The notes: generated from the sequence alone by a model not told the origin. A stretch of 64,000 bases of DNA from Nocardia sp. CC227C (GCF_030767025.1 NZ_JASITE010000003.1:434001-498000), one strand, 5' to 3'; counted from the first letter of the stretch, positions 8,624-16,963 are shown. A program made the numbers and translations.

Positions 8624-9951
8624 GCACAACCGGCCGGTCCCCGGTGCGAGGGTTGGGCCCGGAGAAGGCGGCTTGCGTGACCACGGACGGGTCCGCGAGC
8701 ACCGCTTCGGGCGCAGCACGAACCGCAGGCCCGGAGGCGGCAGCTTGCGTGACCAGACCGAGCAGAGCGAACGCCGCCACGGCAGCGCAGACCGGGCGTC
8801 ACGCGGTCGACGCGTGGCTGGCGGAGCACATGGAAGACCTCATTTCCTGGCGACGGCACATCCACGCGAACCCCGAGCTCTCGCGCACCGAGTTCGGCAC
8901 CACCGAATTCGTGGAGTCCTGGCTGGTCAAGGCGGGGCTGGAACCGCGGAAGCTGCCCAGCGGCACCGGGTTGATCTGCGATATCGGCCCCGACGACGGC
9001 CCGCGCATGGGCCTGCGCGCCGATATGGACGCACTGCCGCTGCAGGAGTACACCGGACTGCCGTTCGCCTCCACCGTGCCGGGCGTGTCGCATGCCTGCG
9101 GGCACGACGCGCACACCACGATCCTGCTCGGCACCGCGCTGGCGCTGGCCGAGGTTCCGGACCTGCCGGTCGGTGTGCGACTGGTGTTCCAGCCCGCCGA
9201 GGAGGTCATGCCCGGCGGTGCGCTGGACATGGTCGCCGCGGGCGCCATGGAGGACGTGTCGCGCATGTTCGCGCTGCACTGCGATCCGCGTTTGGAGGTC
9301 GGGCGTGTCGGCATCCGGGTGGGCGCCATCACCTCCGCCGCCGACACCGTGGAACTGGTGCTGGACTCGCCCGGCGGGCACACCTCGCGGCCGCATCTGA
9401 CCAGCGATCTGGTGTACGCCATCGGCACCGTGATCACCGGCCTGCCGGGTCTGCTGAGCCGCCGCATCGATCCGCGCACCAGCACCGTCATGGTGTGGGG
9501 TGCGGTGTCGGCGGGCAAGGCGCCCAACGCCATTCCGCAGACGGGCATGCTCACCGGCACCGTGCGCACCGGCGATCACGCCACCTGGTCGCTGCTCGAG
9601 CCCATGGTCCGCGAGATCGTGGACGGGCTGCTCGCGCCGACCGGGGTGCGGTATCAGCTCAACTACAAGCGCGGCGTGCCGCCGGTGGTGAACGACGAGA
9701 CGGCCGTGCGCATGTTCGAGGAGTCGATCCGGGCGCTCGGACCCGACGCGCTGGCCGACACGCCCCAGTCCGGGGGCGGCGAGGACTTCTCCTGGTACCT
9801 GGAGGAGGTGCCCGGCGCCATGGCGCGGCTGGGTGTCTGGTCCGGGCACGGCGAGCAGCTGGACCTGCACCAGCCCACCTTCGACATCGACGAGCGCGCG
9901 CTGGCGGTCGGTGTGCGGGTGATGAGCAACCTGGTGCTGAACGCGCACTGA
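8620..9951 (+). CDS. amiA1: M20 family amidohydrolase, AmiA1-like
   Basis: 443 aa from a GTG overlapping the previous stop (GTGA), with AGGAGG 6-12 nt upstream. The M20D motifs are VSHACGHDAHTT, FQPAEEVMPGG, ALHCDPRL and GGGEDFSWYL, so the binuclear metal site looks complete. Family role: hydrolysis of N-acetyl or other N-acyl amino acids. The first 65 residues are Ala/Thr-rich, not conserved, and hold a duplicated block (PEKAACVT and PEAAACVT). A translation start inside the conserved region is possible, but the coupled GTG is the only one with a ribosome-binding site. Paired with AmiB1, possibly acting on the same class of substrate. Confidence 0.88.
   Translation: MSTTGRSPVRGLGPEKAACVTTDGSASTASGAARTAGPEAAACVTRPSRANAATAAQTGRHAVDAWLAEHMEDLISWRRHIHANPELSRTEFGTTEFVESWLVKAGLEPRKLPSGTGLICDIGPDDGPRMGLRADMDALPLQEYTGLPFASTVPGVSHACGHDAHTTILLGTALALAEVPDLPVGVRLVFQPAEEVMPGGALDMVAAGAMEDVSRMFALHCDPRLEVGRVGIRVGAITSAADTVELVLDSPGGHTSRPHLTSDLVYAIGTVITGLPGLLSRRIDPRTSTVMVWGAVSAGKAPNAIPQTGMLTGTVRTGDHATWSLLEPMVREIVDGLLAPTGVRYQLNYKRGVPPVVNDETAVRMFEESIRALGPDALADTPQSGGGEDFSWYLEEVPGAMARLGVWSGHGEQLDLHQPTFDIDERALAVGVRVMSNLVLNAH
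8655..8758 (+). repeat. Imperfect direct repeat at the start of amiA1
   Basis: Two copies of a unit ending GCTTGCGTGACCA, each preceded by GGCCCGGAG, encode the PEKAACVT and PEAAACVT peptides in the non-conserved N-terminus. The copies are about 63 bp apart, so the duplication is in frame. Confidence 0.6.
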
Positions 9952-10060
9952 CGCACGGAGATTCGACGCGAGCGGGCCACATCCGGAAGTCGGGTGCGGC
10001 CCGCTCCGCGTAGCGGCTCGGAGTGTGTCTCGGCGGAAACGTTTCGGTGTGGCGTGCGGA

Positions 10061-10540
10061 TCAGAGTCCGAAGGTGCCCGGGCCCACGTTCTTGCTGTTG
10101 CGGGTGCGTAGGGCGTGGACGTATTCCTCGGGCGCGCCCGCCTTCTCGGCGGCGTCCGCGATAACTCCGAGGTAGCGCGCCGACGGAAGCCCGCCCTCGT
10201 AGGCGTCCAGGACGTAGAGCCAGGCCAGCACCGGTTGGGTACCGGTCCCGGGGCTGGGGGTGACCCGGAGGCGGATCTTCTTGTGGATCCCGAAGTCCGA
10301 GCCCTCCCAGCGGTCCAGGCTCACCTCGTCGTCGTCGGGAACGTCGTAGAGCACGACGAACACACGCGAACCGGGCTCCTCGACCACCGTCGCCAGCGGT
10401 CCCTCCCAGCCGATGTCGTCTCCGGCGAAGGTGAGGCGCCACCCCTCCAGCCAGCCGGTTCCGTACACGGGGGAGTGCGGACAGCGCTTGAGCATCTGCT
10501 CCGGATCCATGTTGGATCCATAGGCGGCGTAAATCGGCAC
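10061..10540 (-). CDS. Gamma-glutamylcyclotransferase-like protein
   Basis: 159 aa. It begins MPIYAAYGSNMDPEQML; YGSN is the substrate-binding loop of the GGCT/AIG2-like fold. A Glu (VVEEPGSRV or the later DRWEG) may serve as the general acid/base. The family makes 5-oxoproline from gamma-glutamyl amino acids or acts on related amides; the substrate here is unknown. Same position as Rv3304, on the opposite strand to lpdA. The ATG at the conserved YGSN block is the obvious start. Confidence 0.82.
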   Translation of the reverse strand: MPIYAAYGSNMDPEQMLKRCPHSPVYGTGWLEGWRLTFAGDDIGWEGPLATVVEEPGSRVFVVLYDVPDDDEVSLDRWEGSDFGIHKKIRLRVTPSPGTGTQPVLAWLYVLDAYEGGLPSARYLGVIADAAEKAGAPEEYVHALRTRNSKNVGPGTFGL

Positions 10541-10611
10541 CGTAAGAGCCTATCGAATGTAGCCACCCGGTGTTCCCGCTGTGTTCGATTTGGCCTCCGC
10601 TGTGTTGATTG

Positions 10612-10787
10612 CCCTCCGCTGCGCTCCGGGCGGATTCGCGGCGGTTTCGGGCCGCGGGGCCTGATGTGTTCGACGGCGGGGATGGGGGTGCGGCTGTCGG
10701 GTGTTCAACGGACGGGGTGGGGTGCGGGTGTGACGCGTTCGACAGGCGGGGTGACCGGCCAGCACCCGCCGGGAGCGGAGCGGAGGG
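10612..10787. repeat. Inverted repeat pair in the gap before lpdA
   Basis: A 21-base arm at 10612-10632 is complementary, with 2 mismatches, to 10767-10787. The arms enclose about 134 bp with no gene. It sits in the 307-base gap between the cyclotransferase-like gene and lpdA and may be a small miniature element or a dispersed palindromic unit. The rest of the gap shows only a likely lpdA promoter area near 10790-10805. Confidence 0.5.
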
Positions 10788-10847
10788 CGGAAAATACAGT
10801 TTGGTAGGCGCCGGAGATCCCGGTTGCCGAGCTGAAGCGGAGGAACA

Positions 10848-12251
10848 ATGACCCGCATTGCGATCATCGGAGGCGGCCCCGCCGGATACGAGGCGGCGCT
10901 GGTGGCGGCCCAACACGGGGCGCCGGTCACGCTGATCGACAGTGACGGCATCGGCGGCGCGTGTGTGCTGTGGGATTGCGTGCCGTCCAAGACCTTCATC
11001 GCGTCCACCGGCGTGCGCACCGATCTGCGGCGCGCCCGCGATCTGGGCATCACCGTGCACCCGTCGCAGGCGCAGGTGCGGCTGGCCGAGGTGAACTCGC
11101 GCGTGAAGGCCCTCGCGCAGGCGCAGTCCTCGGACATCAAGACCAAATTGCAGACCGCGGGCGTGACCGTGTTGCACGGGCGCGGCGAGATCATCGACCA
11201 GACCCCGGGCCTGGCCACCCATCTGGTGAAGGCCACCACCTTCGACGGCCAGGAGCGCGTGCTGGAGGCCGAGGTGGTGTTGATCGCCACCGGTGCCAGC
11301 CCGCGGGTGCTGCCGGGTGCGGAGCCCGACGGCGAGCGCATCCTCAATTGGCGGCAGCTCTACGACCTCAAGGAACTGCCGGAGACCCTGGTGGTGGTCG
11401 GCTCCGGCGTCACGGGCGCGGAATTCGTCTCCGCCTACACCGAGATGGGCGTGAAGGTGAAGATGGTCTCCTCCCGCGACCGGGTGATGCCCGGTGAGGA
11501 CGCCGACGCCGCGCTGGTGCTCGAGGACGCCCTCGCCGAGCGCGGTGTGGAACTGGTCAAGCACGCCCGCGCCGACGCGGTCGAGCGCACCGCGGACGGC
11601 ATTGTGGCGAAACTCTCCGACGGCCGCACCGTCACCGGCTCGCACGCCCTGATGACCGTCGGTTCGGTGCCCAATACCCAGGGGCTGGGCCTGGAGCGGC
11701 TCGGCATCGAACTCGACAAGGGGGGTTACCTGCGCGTCGACCGCGTCTCGCGCACCACCGCGACGGGCGTCTACGCCGCGGGCGACTGCACCGGCCTGCT
11801 TCCGCTGGCCTCCGTGGCCGCCATGCAGGGCCGCATCGCCATGTACCACGCGCTGGGCGAGGGCGTGCAGCCCATCCGCCTCAAGACGGTCGCCTCGGCG
11901 GTGTTCACCCGCCCGGAGATCGCGACCGTCGGCGTCAGCCAGACCGCCATCGACAACGGTGAGGTGCCCGCCCGCACCGTCATGCTGCCGCTGAACACCA
12001 ACCCGCGCGCCAAGATGTCGGGCCTGCGCCGGGGTTTCGTCAAGATCTTCTGCCGTCCGGCGACGGGTGTGGTGATCGGCGGCGTGGTCGTAGCCCCGAT
12101 CGCGTCCGAGCTGATCCTGCCGATCGCGCTGGCGGTGCAGAACAACCTCACGGTGAACGATCTGGCGCAGACATTCTCGGTGTATCCCTCCCTTTCCGGC
12201 TCCGTTACCGAGGCGGCGCGCCAGCTCATGCGTCATGATGATCTCGACTGA
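10848..12251 (+). CDS. lpdA: NAD(P)H-quinone reductase, LpdA type flavoprotein
   Basis: 467 aa, pyridine nucleotide-disulfide oxidoreductase. FAD site IAIIGGGPAGYEAAL, NAD(P) site VVVGSGVTGAEFVSAY, second FAD motif GVYAAGDCTG, then the dimerisation domain. LpdA of M. tuberculosis (Rv3303c) reduces quinones rather than lipoamide (established). The expected C-terminal His of the His-Glu dyad is replaced (VYPSLSGSVTEAA), which fits quinone reductase and not lipoamide dehydrogenase. Unusually, both cysteines of the CxxxxC pair are present (GGACVLWDCVPSK), whereas the tubercular enzyme lacks one, as I recall. RBS GGAGG 6 nt before the ATG. Confidence 0.92.
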   Translation: MTRIAIIGGGPAGYEAALVAAQHGAPVTLIDSDGIGGACVLWDCVPSKTFIASTGVRTDLRRARDLGITVHPSQAQVRLAEVNSRVKALAQAQSSDIKTKLQTAGVTVLHGRGEIIDQTPGLATHLVKATTFDGQERVLEAEVVLIATGASPRVLPGAEPDGERILNWRQLYDLKELPETLVVVGSGVTGAEFVSAYTEMGVKVKMVSSRDRVMPGEDADAALVLEDALAERGVELVKHARADAVERTADGIVAKLSDGRTVTGSHALMTVGSVPNTQGLGLERLGIELDKGGYLRVDRVSRTTATGVYAAGDCTGLLPLASVAAMQGRIAMYHALGEGVQPIRLKTVASAVFTRPEIATVGVSQTAIDNGEVPARTVMLPLNTNPRAKMSGLRRGFVKIFCRPATGVVIGGVVVAPIASELILPIALAVQNNLTVNDLAQTFSVYPSLSGSVTEAARQLMRHDDLD

Positions 12252-12264
12252 CGGGTGAACATCC

Positions 12265-12279
12265 GGTGTTGGGAACACC
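12265..12279 (+). terminator. Short hairpin after lpdA
   Basis: GGTGTT-GGG-AACACC, a perfect 6-bp stem 13 nt after the lpdA stop. There is no U-tract, so it may equally be an operator for the next gene. Confidence 0.3.
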
Positions 12280-12450
12280 TGCCGCCTTGCCGCTGGCCGC
12301 GCAGTGTGATTCACTTCGCGGCGGGAAAGCGATCGGTCGGGCGATCGCGAGATTGTCGGGGGTGCAACCCTTTCCGGTCCCTACCGGTGCGAACTCGCGG
12401 TCACCCGCGTGACGCGCGCGGGATGAGGGATCGAAAGGGATACACGAAAA

Positions 12451-13509
12451 GTGAAGCACCGCAAGCCGAACCGCATGAAGGTGAGCACCTCCCTAACGGT
12501 GGCGGGTGCGGCCGTGGCGGCCACATTGATGTCCACCCCGGCCAATGCCGTTCCGAACGATCCCAATGCCTCGCCCACCGCGCCGGCGCAGCCGGGTGAG
12601 GCCGAGAACCCGGAGGTGGAGCCTCGTACGGGCGGCACCCCGGCCCCGCGGCCGGACAACACCCGCGGGCCCGAGAACCAGCCGACGCCGAGCCAGCCGG
12701 GCGTCAATCCGGAGCAGCCGACGCCGCAGGGGGAGACCCCGGGCGCGCAGCCGGGTACCACTCAGCCCGGCACCCAGAACGAGCCCGGCGCACCGGCCGA
12801 GCCCGGCGCCCGGACTCCGCAGCCGTCGCCGTCGCAGCCGGGTGTGACCACCCCGCGGGTGGCGCCGCTGCCGGTGCCGGGTCAGCAGGATCCGGCCGAG
12901 CCCGCCGTGAACACCCCGCGTCAGCCGGGCACCACCATTCCGGCGCAGCCGGAGGCCCCCGAGGCCGAGGAGGTCCAGCCGGACGAGGAGACCCCGGTCG
13001 ACACCCTGACGGACCCGGAGACGGTCCAGCCGCGCTGGGAGGCCCCGGTGGTCGAGACCGCTCCCGCCGCGCCCGTGGTGGAGATGACTGGCCCGCACAC
13101 CGAGGTCGGCGCGAATGTCGATGGCGGCGCGCTGCTGCCCGGTTTCGCCGCCAACACCCACCACTTCAGCAACCTGGACGGTTATGTCGGCACCGTGGGC
13201 TACAGCACCCCGGGCGGCTACGGTGAGGCCGGTGTCTCGCTGGAGTTCATCGAGGCCAACACCATCAAGGTGACCGGCTTCGTCGGCGGTGGCGGCGCCG
13301 AGGACCGCAAGGTCGAGTTCACCGTGGACACCACCCAGGCCAATGCCGCCAAGGCGGCCGCCGAGGGCTGGGTCCGCCTGCAGCCGGGCGGCTCCGCGGC
13401 ACTGGCGGCGCTGGGTGAAATTGGTAAGCTCCCGCAGGGCGAATTGCCCGCCCAGACGATCGAGGTCGGCGGTGCGACCACCCAGTGGGGTGGTTCGGTC
13501 CAGTACTGA
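12451..13509 (+). CDS. Secreted Pro-rich protein with conserved C-terminal domain
   Basis: 352 aa. A Sec signal peptide (MKHRKPNRMKVSTSLTVAGA..., predicted cleavage after STPANA) is followed by about 170 residues rich in Pro, Gly, Thr, Glu and Gln with PSQPGV-type repeats, and then a 140-residue folded-looking domain from about 210 (GPHTEVGANVDGGALLPGFA). The C-terminal domain is strand-rich and has no cysteine. I do not recognise the family. The disordered spacer suggests an envelope protein that crosses the peptidoglycan/mycolate layer. The start is a GTG with AAAGGGA 10 nt upstream. The 199-base leader has a 7-bp hairpin (12329-12348) but no riboswitch I can identify. Confidence 0.75.
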   Translation: MKHRKPNRMKVSTSLTVAGAAVAATLMSTPANAVPNDPNASPTAPAQPGEAENPEVEPRTGGTPAPRPDNTRGPENQPTPSQPGVNPEQPTPQGETPGAQPGTTQPGTQNEPGAPAEPGARTPQPSPSQPGVTTPRVAPLPVPGQQDPAEPAVNTPRQPGTTIPAQPEAPEAEEVQPDEETPVDTLTDPETVQPRWEAPVVETAPAAPVVEMTGPHTEVGANVDGGALLPGFAANTHHFSNLDGYVGTVGYSTPGGYGEAGVSLEFIEANTIKVTGFVGGGGAEDRKVEFTVDTTQANAAKAAAEGWVRLQPGGSAALAALGEIGKLPQGELPAQTIEVGGATTQWGGSVQY

Positions 13510-13600
13510 CGTCGGGGTCGAATCCGGCAGCTGAGTTTGTCGCGTGGGGGCGGTCGTTCGCGACCGCCCTCAGTGCATGCGTGGGGAAAGGACACCGGTG

Positions 13601-14974
13601 ATGGGTTCCGGCAAGGATGAGACCGCGGACGCAGCGAACGCGCAGTCCGGGCTCCCGCCGGAGTCGGACGGGTTGGAGTCGCGCCCCACGGAGCAGCTGT
13701 CGCGCGATGCGGTGACGGCGGACGCGGAGCCGGCCGTAGATCCGGATGCGCAGGAGACCGAGCAGCTGTCGCGCCGTGACCTCGCCGACAGCACGCGAAA
13801 CGGTACGGAGGATGCGGGTTTCGGCCCGCCGCTGACGGAGTTCGGCCCGCCCGTCGCCGATTTCGGGCCGCCGCCGCGGAGCGATTTCGGGCCGCCGCAG
13901 AATGATTTCGGCCCGCCGCAGAGCGATTTCGGGCCGCCCCAGAATGATTTCGGCCCGCCGCTCTCCGATTTCGGCCCGCCACTGTCGGAGTTCGGCCAGG
14001 CACCCGACGCGGGAGCCCCGGCGTGGACTCCGGCCGCGCCGCCGTCGCCCAGCCCCGAGATCGGCTGGCGGCCGGTGGACGCGCCGGACTATCGCGCGCC
14101 GGAATCGGCTCCCGCGCCGCCGACCGCGCGGTTCGACTCCACGCCCGCCCCGGACGCCACCGTGCGCCTGTCCGGCGATCAGGTGCCGCCCGCGCCGAAG
14201 AAGTCGTCGGGGTGGGCCGCCGCGGGCGGGATCAACACGTCCAGCTCCGGCCGCGAGTCGTCGTGGCTGCGCGGCGGCGAGACGGGTTACCCGCCCGCCG
14301 CGCCGGAACCGGCGCGCTCGTCCACCTCGGCGGCGAAATCCACCGGGTCGGACCGGGAATCGCTGTCGTGGGCGGATGACCCCATCGGCAAGATGCTGGC
14401 GCCGAAGGCCGCGCCGCCGCCACCACCCGAGCCGGAGAGCCGCGGGCGGGGCCGCCTGCTGCTGGTGGCGGGCGCGGTCGTGGCCTTGATCGCCGTCGTG
14501 GTGACGGTCGCGCTGATCACCCGGGGCGGCCCCGAGGACGACGTGTCCGCCGATCCGGCACCAGCCACCACCGGGGCGGCGGCGACGAGCAGTGCCGCGC
14601 TGAGCTGTCCGGCCCGCAGGGACGGCAAGGTCACGGTCGGCAACGGCGCGGGGTCCACCGCCTCCGGGGCGGAGGCGATCCTGGGTTTCCAGCACGCCTT
14701 CTACGCGCTGCGCAGCGGCGCCACGGCGCGCGAGTTCGTGGCCCCGGACGCGTTGAACATCTCCCCGGCCGACACCATTCAGCAGGCCATCGACGAGGTG
14801 ATTCCGGCGGGCACCACCTACTGCCTGCGCATTGTGGAGATCACCCCGGATATCTTCGACGCCGACCTCACCGAGCACCGCCCGGACGGCACCACCACCG
14901 TGTACCGGCAGCACATCACCACGGTCAACCGTGACGGCAGGCATCTGATCGTCGCCATCAACGAGCGTCCCTGA
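13601..14974 (+). CDS. Single-pass membrane protein with FGPP repeats
   Basis: 457 aa. Residues 1-75 are acidic, with TEQLSR twice (a Thr-containing, FHA-like docking type motif). Residues about 75-145 hold ten-odd repeats of a 6-8-residue unit, FGPP(x)xxD. After a Pro-rich stretch there is one membrane segment (LLLVAGAVVALIAVVVTVAL, about 303-322) and an extracytoplasmic domain of about 130 residues with two cysteines (SCPAR and YCLRI). Type II topology, N-terminus inside, is inferred. Start: GTG at 13598 or ATG at 13601, both after GGGGAAAGG. Function unknown; it follows the secreted Pro-rich protein and may share its envelope role. Confidence 0.75.
   Translation: MGSGKDETADAANAQSGLPPESDGLESRPTEQLSRDAVTADAEPAVDPDAQETEQLSRRDLADSTRNGTEDAGFGPPLTEFGPPVADFGPPPRSDFGPPQNDFGPPQSDFGPPQNDFGPPLSDFGPPLSEFGQAPDAGAPAWTPAAPPSPSPEIGWRPVDAPDYRAPESAPAPPTARFDSTPAPDATVRLSGDQVPPAPKKSSGWAAAGGINTSSSGRESSWLRGGETGYPPAAPEPARSSTSAAKSTGSDRESLSWADDPIGKMLAPKAAPPPPPEPESRGRGRLLLVAGAVVALIAVVVTVALITRGGPEDDVSADPAPATTGAAATSSAALSCPARRDGKVTVGNGAGSTASGAEAILGFQHAFYALRSGATAREFVAPDALNISPADTIQQAIDEVIPAGTTYCLRIVEITPDIFDADLTEHRPDGTTTVYRQHITTVNRDGRHLIVAINERP
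13813..13996 (+). repeat. FGPP-encoding minisatellite
   Basis: Tandem imperfect repeat with a period of mainly 18 bp, core TTCGGCCCGCCG, encoding FGPPxxD units in the membrane protein. The period keeps the reading frame. Confidence 0.8.
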
Positions 14975-14975
14975 G

Positions 14976-15216
14976 CGGACGGTACGTCCCTGGGCGACGG
15001 TGTGTCCCTGAGTGACGGTTCGCCCGTGGGCGACGGTGCGTCCCTGAGTGGTGGTGCGTCGCTGAGTGACGGTGCGCCCTGAGTGACGGTTCGCCCGTGG
15101 GCGACGGTGCGTCCCTGAGTGGCGGTGCGCCCGTGAGCGACGGTTCGCCCGTGAGCGACGGTTCGCCCGTGAGCGACGGTGCGCCCGTGAGCGACGGTGC
15201 GCCCGTGAGCGACGGC
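14976..15216. repeat. 18-bp tandem repeat array (about 13 copies)
   Basis: Unit close to GTGAGCGACGGTGCGCCC, repeated head to tail between the membrane protein gene and the aminotransferase gene. The last copies are nearly identical and the earlier ones diverged; one copy near 15080 has lost a base. It encodes hexapeptide repeats in several frames, but no gene is convincing there. The most regular part is at 15127-15210. A VNTR-type locus. Confidence 0.85.
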
Positions 15217-15240
15217 GGCGGGTCGGACCCGCCGCCGTCG
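15210..15240 (+). terminator. Perfect 13-bp hairpin after the repeat array
   Basis: CGACGGCGGCGGG, loop TCGGA, then the exact complement. Very stable, but without a U-tract. It lies downstream of the membrane protein gene and could end its transcript. Confidence 0.45.
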
Positions 15241-15302
15241 TGCGCGCGTCGTCGGGCGAACGCGCGCCGATGCCGGGGCCCGGCCACCCCATTCATCCCG
15301 GA

Positions 15303-15324
15303 ATATGAGAATCACATTTCATAT
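15303..15324. promoter_or_regulatory. AT-rich dyad before the aminotransferase gene
   Basis: ATATGA-10 nt-TCATAT in an otherwise GC-rich gap, about 60 nt before the aminotransferase start. The symmetry and AT content suggest an operator or promoter region. Confidence 0.4.
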
Positions 15325-15385
15325 CCTGGTCGCGTTGTGAAACAGTGGGGATTCCGCGAACCCCGGCTTTCCCTCGGAGGTGTCC

Positions 15386-16573
15386 ATGTCGCCGCTCACG
15401 CCGCCCCTGTCCCGGAATCTCGACGGCCTGCGCAGTTCGGCGATTCGCGATCTGCTCAAACTCACCGCGCGCGCCGACATCATCAGCCTTGCCGGTGGTT
15501 TGCCCGATGCCGAACTCATGCCGCGCGACCGCATCGCCCGCGCCGCCGACGCCGCCCTGTCGGACCGCTCGCGTTTGCAGTACACCGAATCGCCGGGCTG
15601 GGGTCCGCTGCGCGAGGTGCTGGCGGCGCGCGAATCCGCGCGCCTGGCCCGCCCGGTGCCGGTCGACGAGGTGTTCGTCACGCACGGTTCGCAGCAGGCG
15701 CTGTCCCTGCTCGCCGAGGTGCTGCTCGATCCGGGTGCGCTGGTGGTGGTCGAGGATCCGGCGTATGTCGGTGCGCTACAGGTCTTTCGCGCCGCCGGGG
15801 CGCGGATCGAGGCCGTCGCACTGGACGCCGACGGCATGCGCCTCGACGCCCTGCGCGAGCTACTGGCCCGCGGTGAGCGCCCCGCCGTCGTGCACACCGT
15901 GAGCAATTTCCACAATCCCGGCGGTGTCACGCTGCTGCCGCAACGTCGCCGCGAACTGGCCGAACTCGCCGAGACGTACGGCTTCTGGATCATCGAGGAC
16001 GACCCGTACGGTGAGCTCTGGTTCGACCGGCCGTCCCCCGAGCCGGTGGCCACGTATTCGCCCAATGTGATTCGGCTGTCGAGTTCGTCCAAGATCCTCG
16101 CGCCAGCTCTGCGCGTGGGCTGGATGGTCGCGCCGACCCGGGTCTGCCGTGCGGTGGAACTGCTCAAACAGGGTGCGGATCTCTGCGGTTCGGCGCTCAC
16201 CCAGCAGATCGTGGCCGACCTCCTCACCGACACCGAATGGCTTGCCGCGCACATCGATTCCGTGCGCACCGCCTACGGCGCGCGGGCCAAGGCGCTCGTC
16301 GACGCGGTGCGAACCCGCTTCGGCGACGCCGTGGTCAGCACCGACGCGGCGGGCGGGATGTTCGTCTGGGTGGATTTCGCCGACGGCACCGATACCGACG
16401 CCCTGCTGCCCGCCGCCCTGGACGCGGGCGTCGCCTACGTGCCCGGTTCGGCCTTCGCGGTCGCCACCGACTTCAGCCACGCCATGCGCCTGTGCTTCAC
16501 CACCTCCGACGCGGACACCCTGGGCCGCGCGATCGACCGCCTGGCTACCGCGCACGCCGCCGCGCGGGCCTGA
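15386..16573 (+). CDS. PLP-dependent aminotransferase (class I/II, 2-aminoadipate/KAT II type)
   Basis: 395 aa. Fold-type I aminotransferase: substrate loop SLAGGLPDAELMP near residue 37, the aromatic stacking region VEDPAYVGALQ, Asn of the PLP site in VSNFHNPGG, EDDPYGELWF, the Schiff-base lysine in SSSSKILAPALRVGW, and the carboxylate-binding Arg in MRLCFT. Closest to 2-aminoadipate/kynurenine or aromatic and branched-chain aminotransferases of the MocR-related group, here without the GntR-type HTH. The RBS CGGAGG 5 nt before the ATG at 15386 decides the start. The substrate could be 2-aminoadipate, which the lat/pcd genes of this window produce, but that is only an inference. Confidence 0.88.
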   Translation: MSPLTPPLSRNLDGLRSSAIRDLLKLTARADIISLAGGLPDAELMPRDRIARAADAALSDRSRLQYTESPGWGPLREVLAARESARLARPVPVDEVFVTHGSQQALSLLAEVLLDPGALVVVEDPAYVGALQVFRAAGARIEAVALDADGMRLDALRELLARGERPAVVHTVSNFHNPGGVTLLPQRRRELAELAETYGFWIIEDDPYGELWFDRPSPEPVATYSPNVIRLSSSSKILAPALRVGWMVAPTRVCRAVELLKQGADLCGSALTQQIVADLLTDTEWLAAHIDSVRTAYGARAKALVDAVRTRFGDAVVSTDAAGGMFVWVDFADGTDTDALLPAALDAGVAYVPGSAFAVATDFSHAMRLCFTTSDADTLGRAIDRLATAHAAARA

Positions 16574-16717
16574 CCGCACTCGGTCCCGGGGTCGGGACGT
16601 ATCGTTCTCCCTGACACGGGATCACGGCTGTTCCCGTGCGGCCGACGGAAGGAATGCGGTGCGATTCGGTGCTGTCCCCGGCGTTGTCGACGACTCCACG
16701 CCCGGCTCGACCGCCGC

Positions 16718-16954
16718 ATGAGACGTTCCCGTCTCGTCGCGACGCTGGCGGCCGGAGCACTGCTCTGCGCGGGTGCCGCACACGCCGAGGCGGCCCCGCG
16801 TCCGGTCATCGCCCTCGGCGGTGGCATGGGGGTGGCCATGCCGCACGGGGTGCCCCTGGCGGAGGCGACCTGGATGTGGTTCTGCACCCTCACCGCCGTC
16901 GGCTACGACCGGCGGGGTGGTGCCGGAGCCGGATTCCGGCTCATACCGCCGTGA
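16718..16954 (+). pseudogene. Truncated secreted trypsin-like serine protease
   Basis: 78 codons: a Sec signal peptide (MRRSRLVATLAAGALLCAGA, cleavage near AHAEA) and about 50 mature residues reading IALGGGMGVAMP then MWFCTLTAVGYDRRG. In secreted chymotrypsin-fold proteins of this group, CTLTAVGYD is followed by the GHC segment with the catalytic His. Here the frame ends a few codons later (FRLIPP stop), so the catalytic triad is missing. It could be a real small exported protein, but a deletion remnant is more likely. It sits against the 3' end of glpK. Confidence 0.5.
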
Positions 16955-16963
16955 TTCGTGCGC

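Noticed and set aside
10848..12251. Lipoamide dehydrogenase (E3) call for the flavoprotein
   Set aside because: The C-terminal His of the His-Glu pair is missing and gene order matches LpdA, a quinone reductase.
9663..12314. 883-codon minus-strand open frame
   Set aside because: It runs antisense to lpdA, the cyclotransferase-like gene's flanks and amiA1; its sequence is His/Gly/Arg-rich third-frame reading without any domain. A shadow of GC-rich genes.
12280..12450. Riboswitch (c-di-AMP type) before the secreted Pro-rich gene
   Set aside because: The leader has short hairpins, but I could not find the conserved ydaO core; only generic GC-rich stems.
14976..15216. Possible CRISPR array
   Set aside because: The 18-bp units are contiguous with no spacers, and no cas genes are present.
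13319..15292. 657-codon minus-strand open frame with SRAHRRSRA-like repeats
   Set aside because: It is the antisense reading of the FGPP gene and the 18-bp array; the repeats follow from the DNA period, not from a protein.
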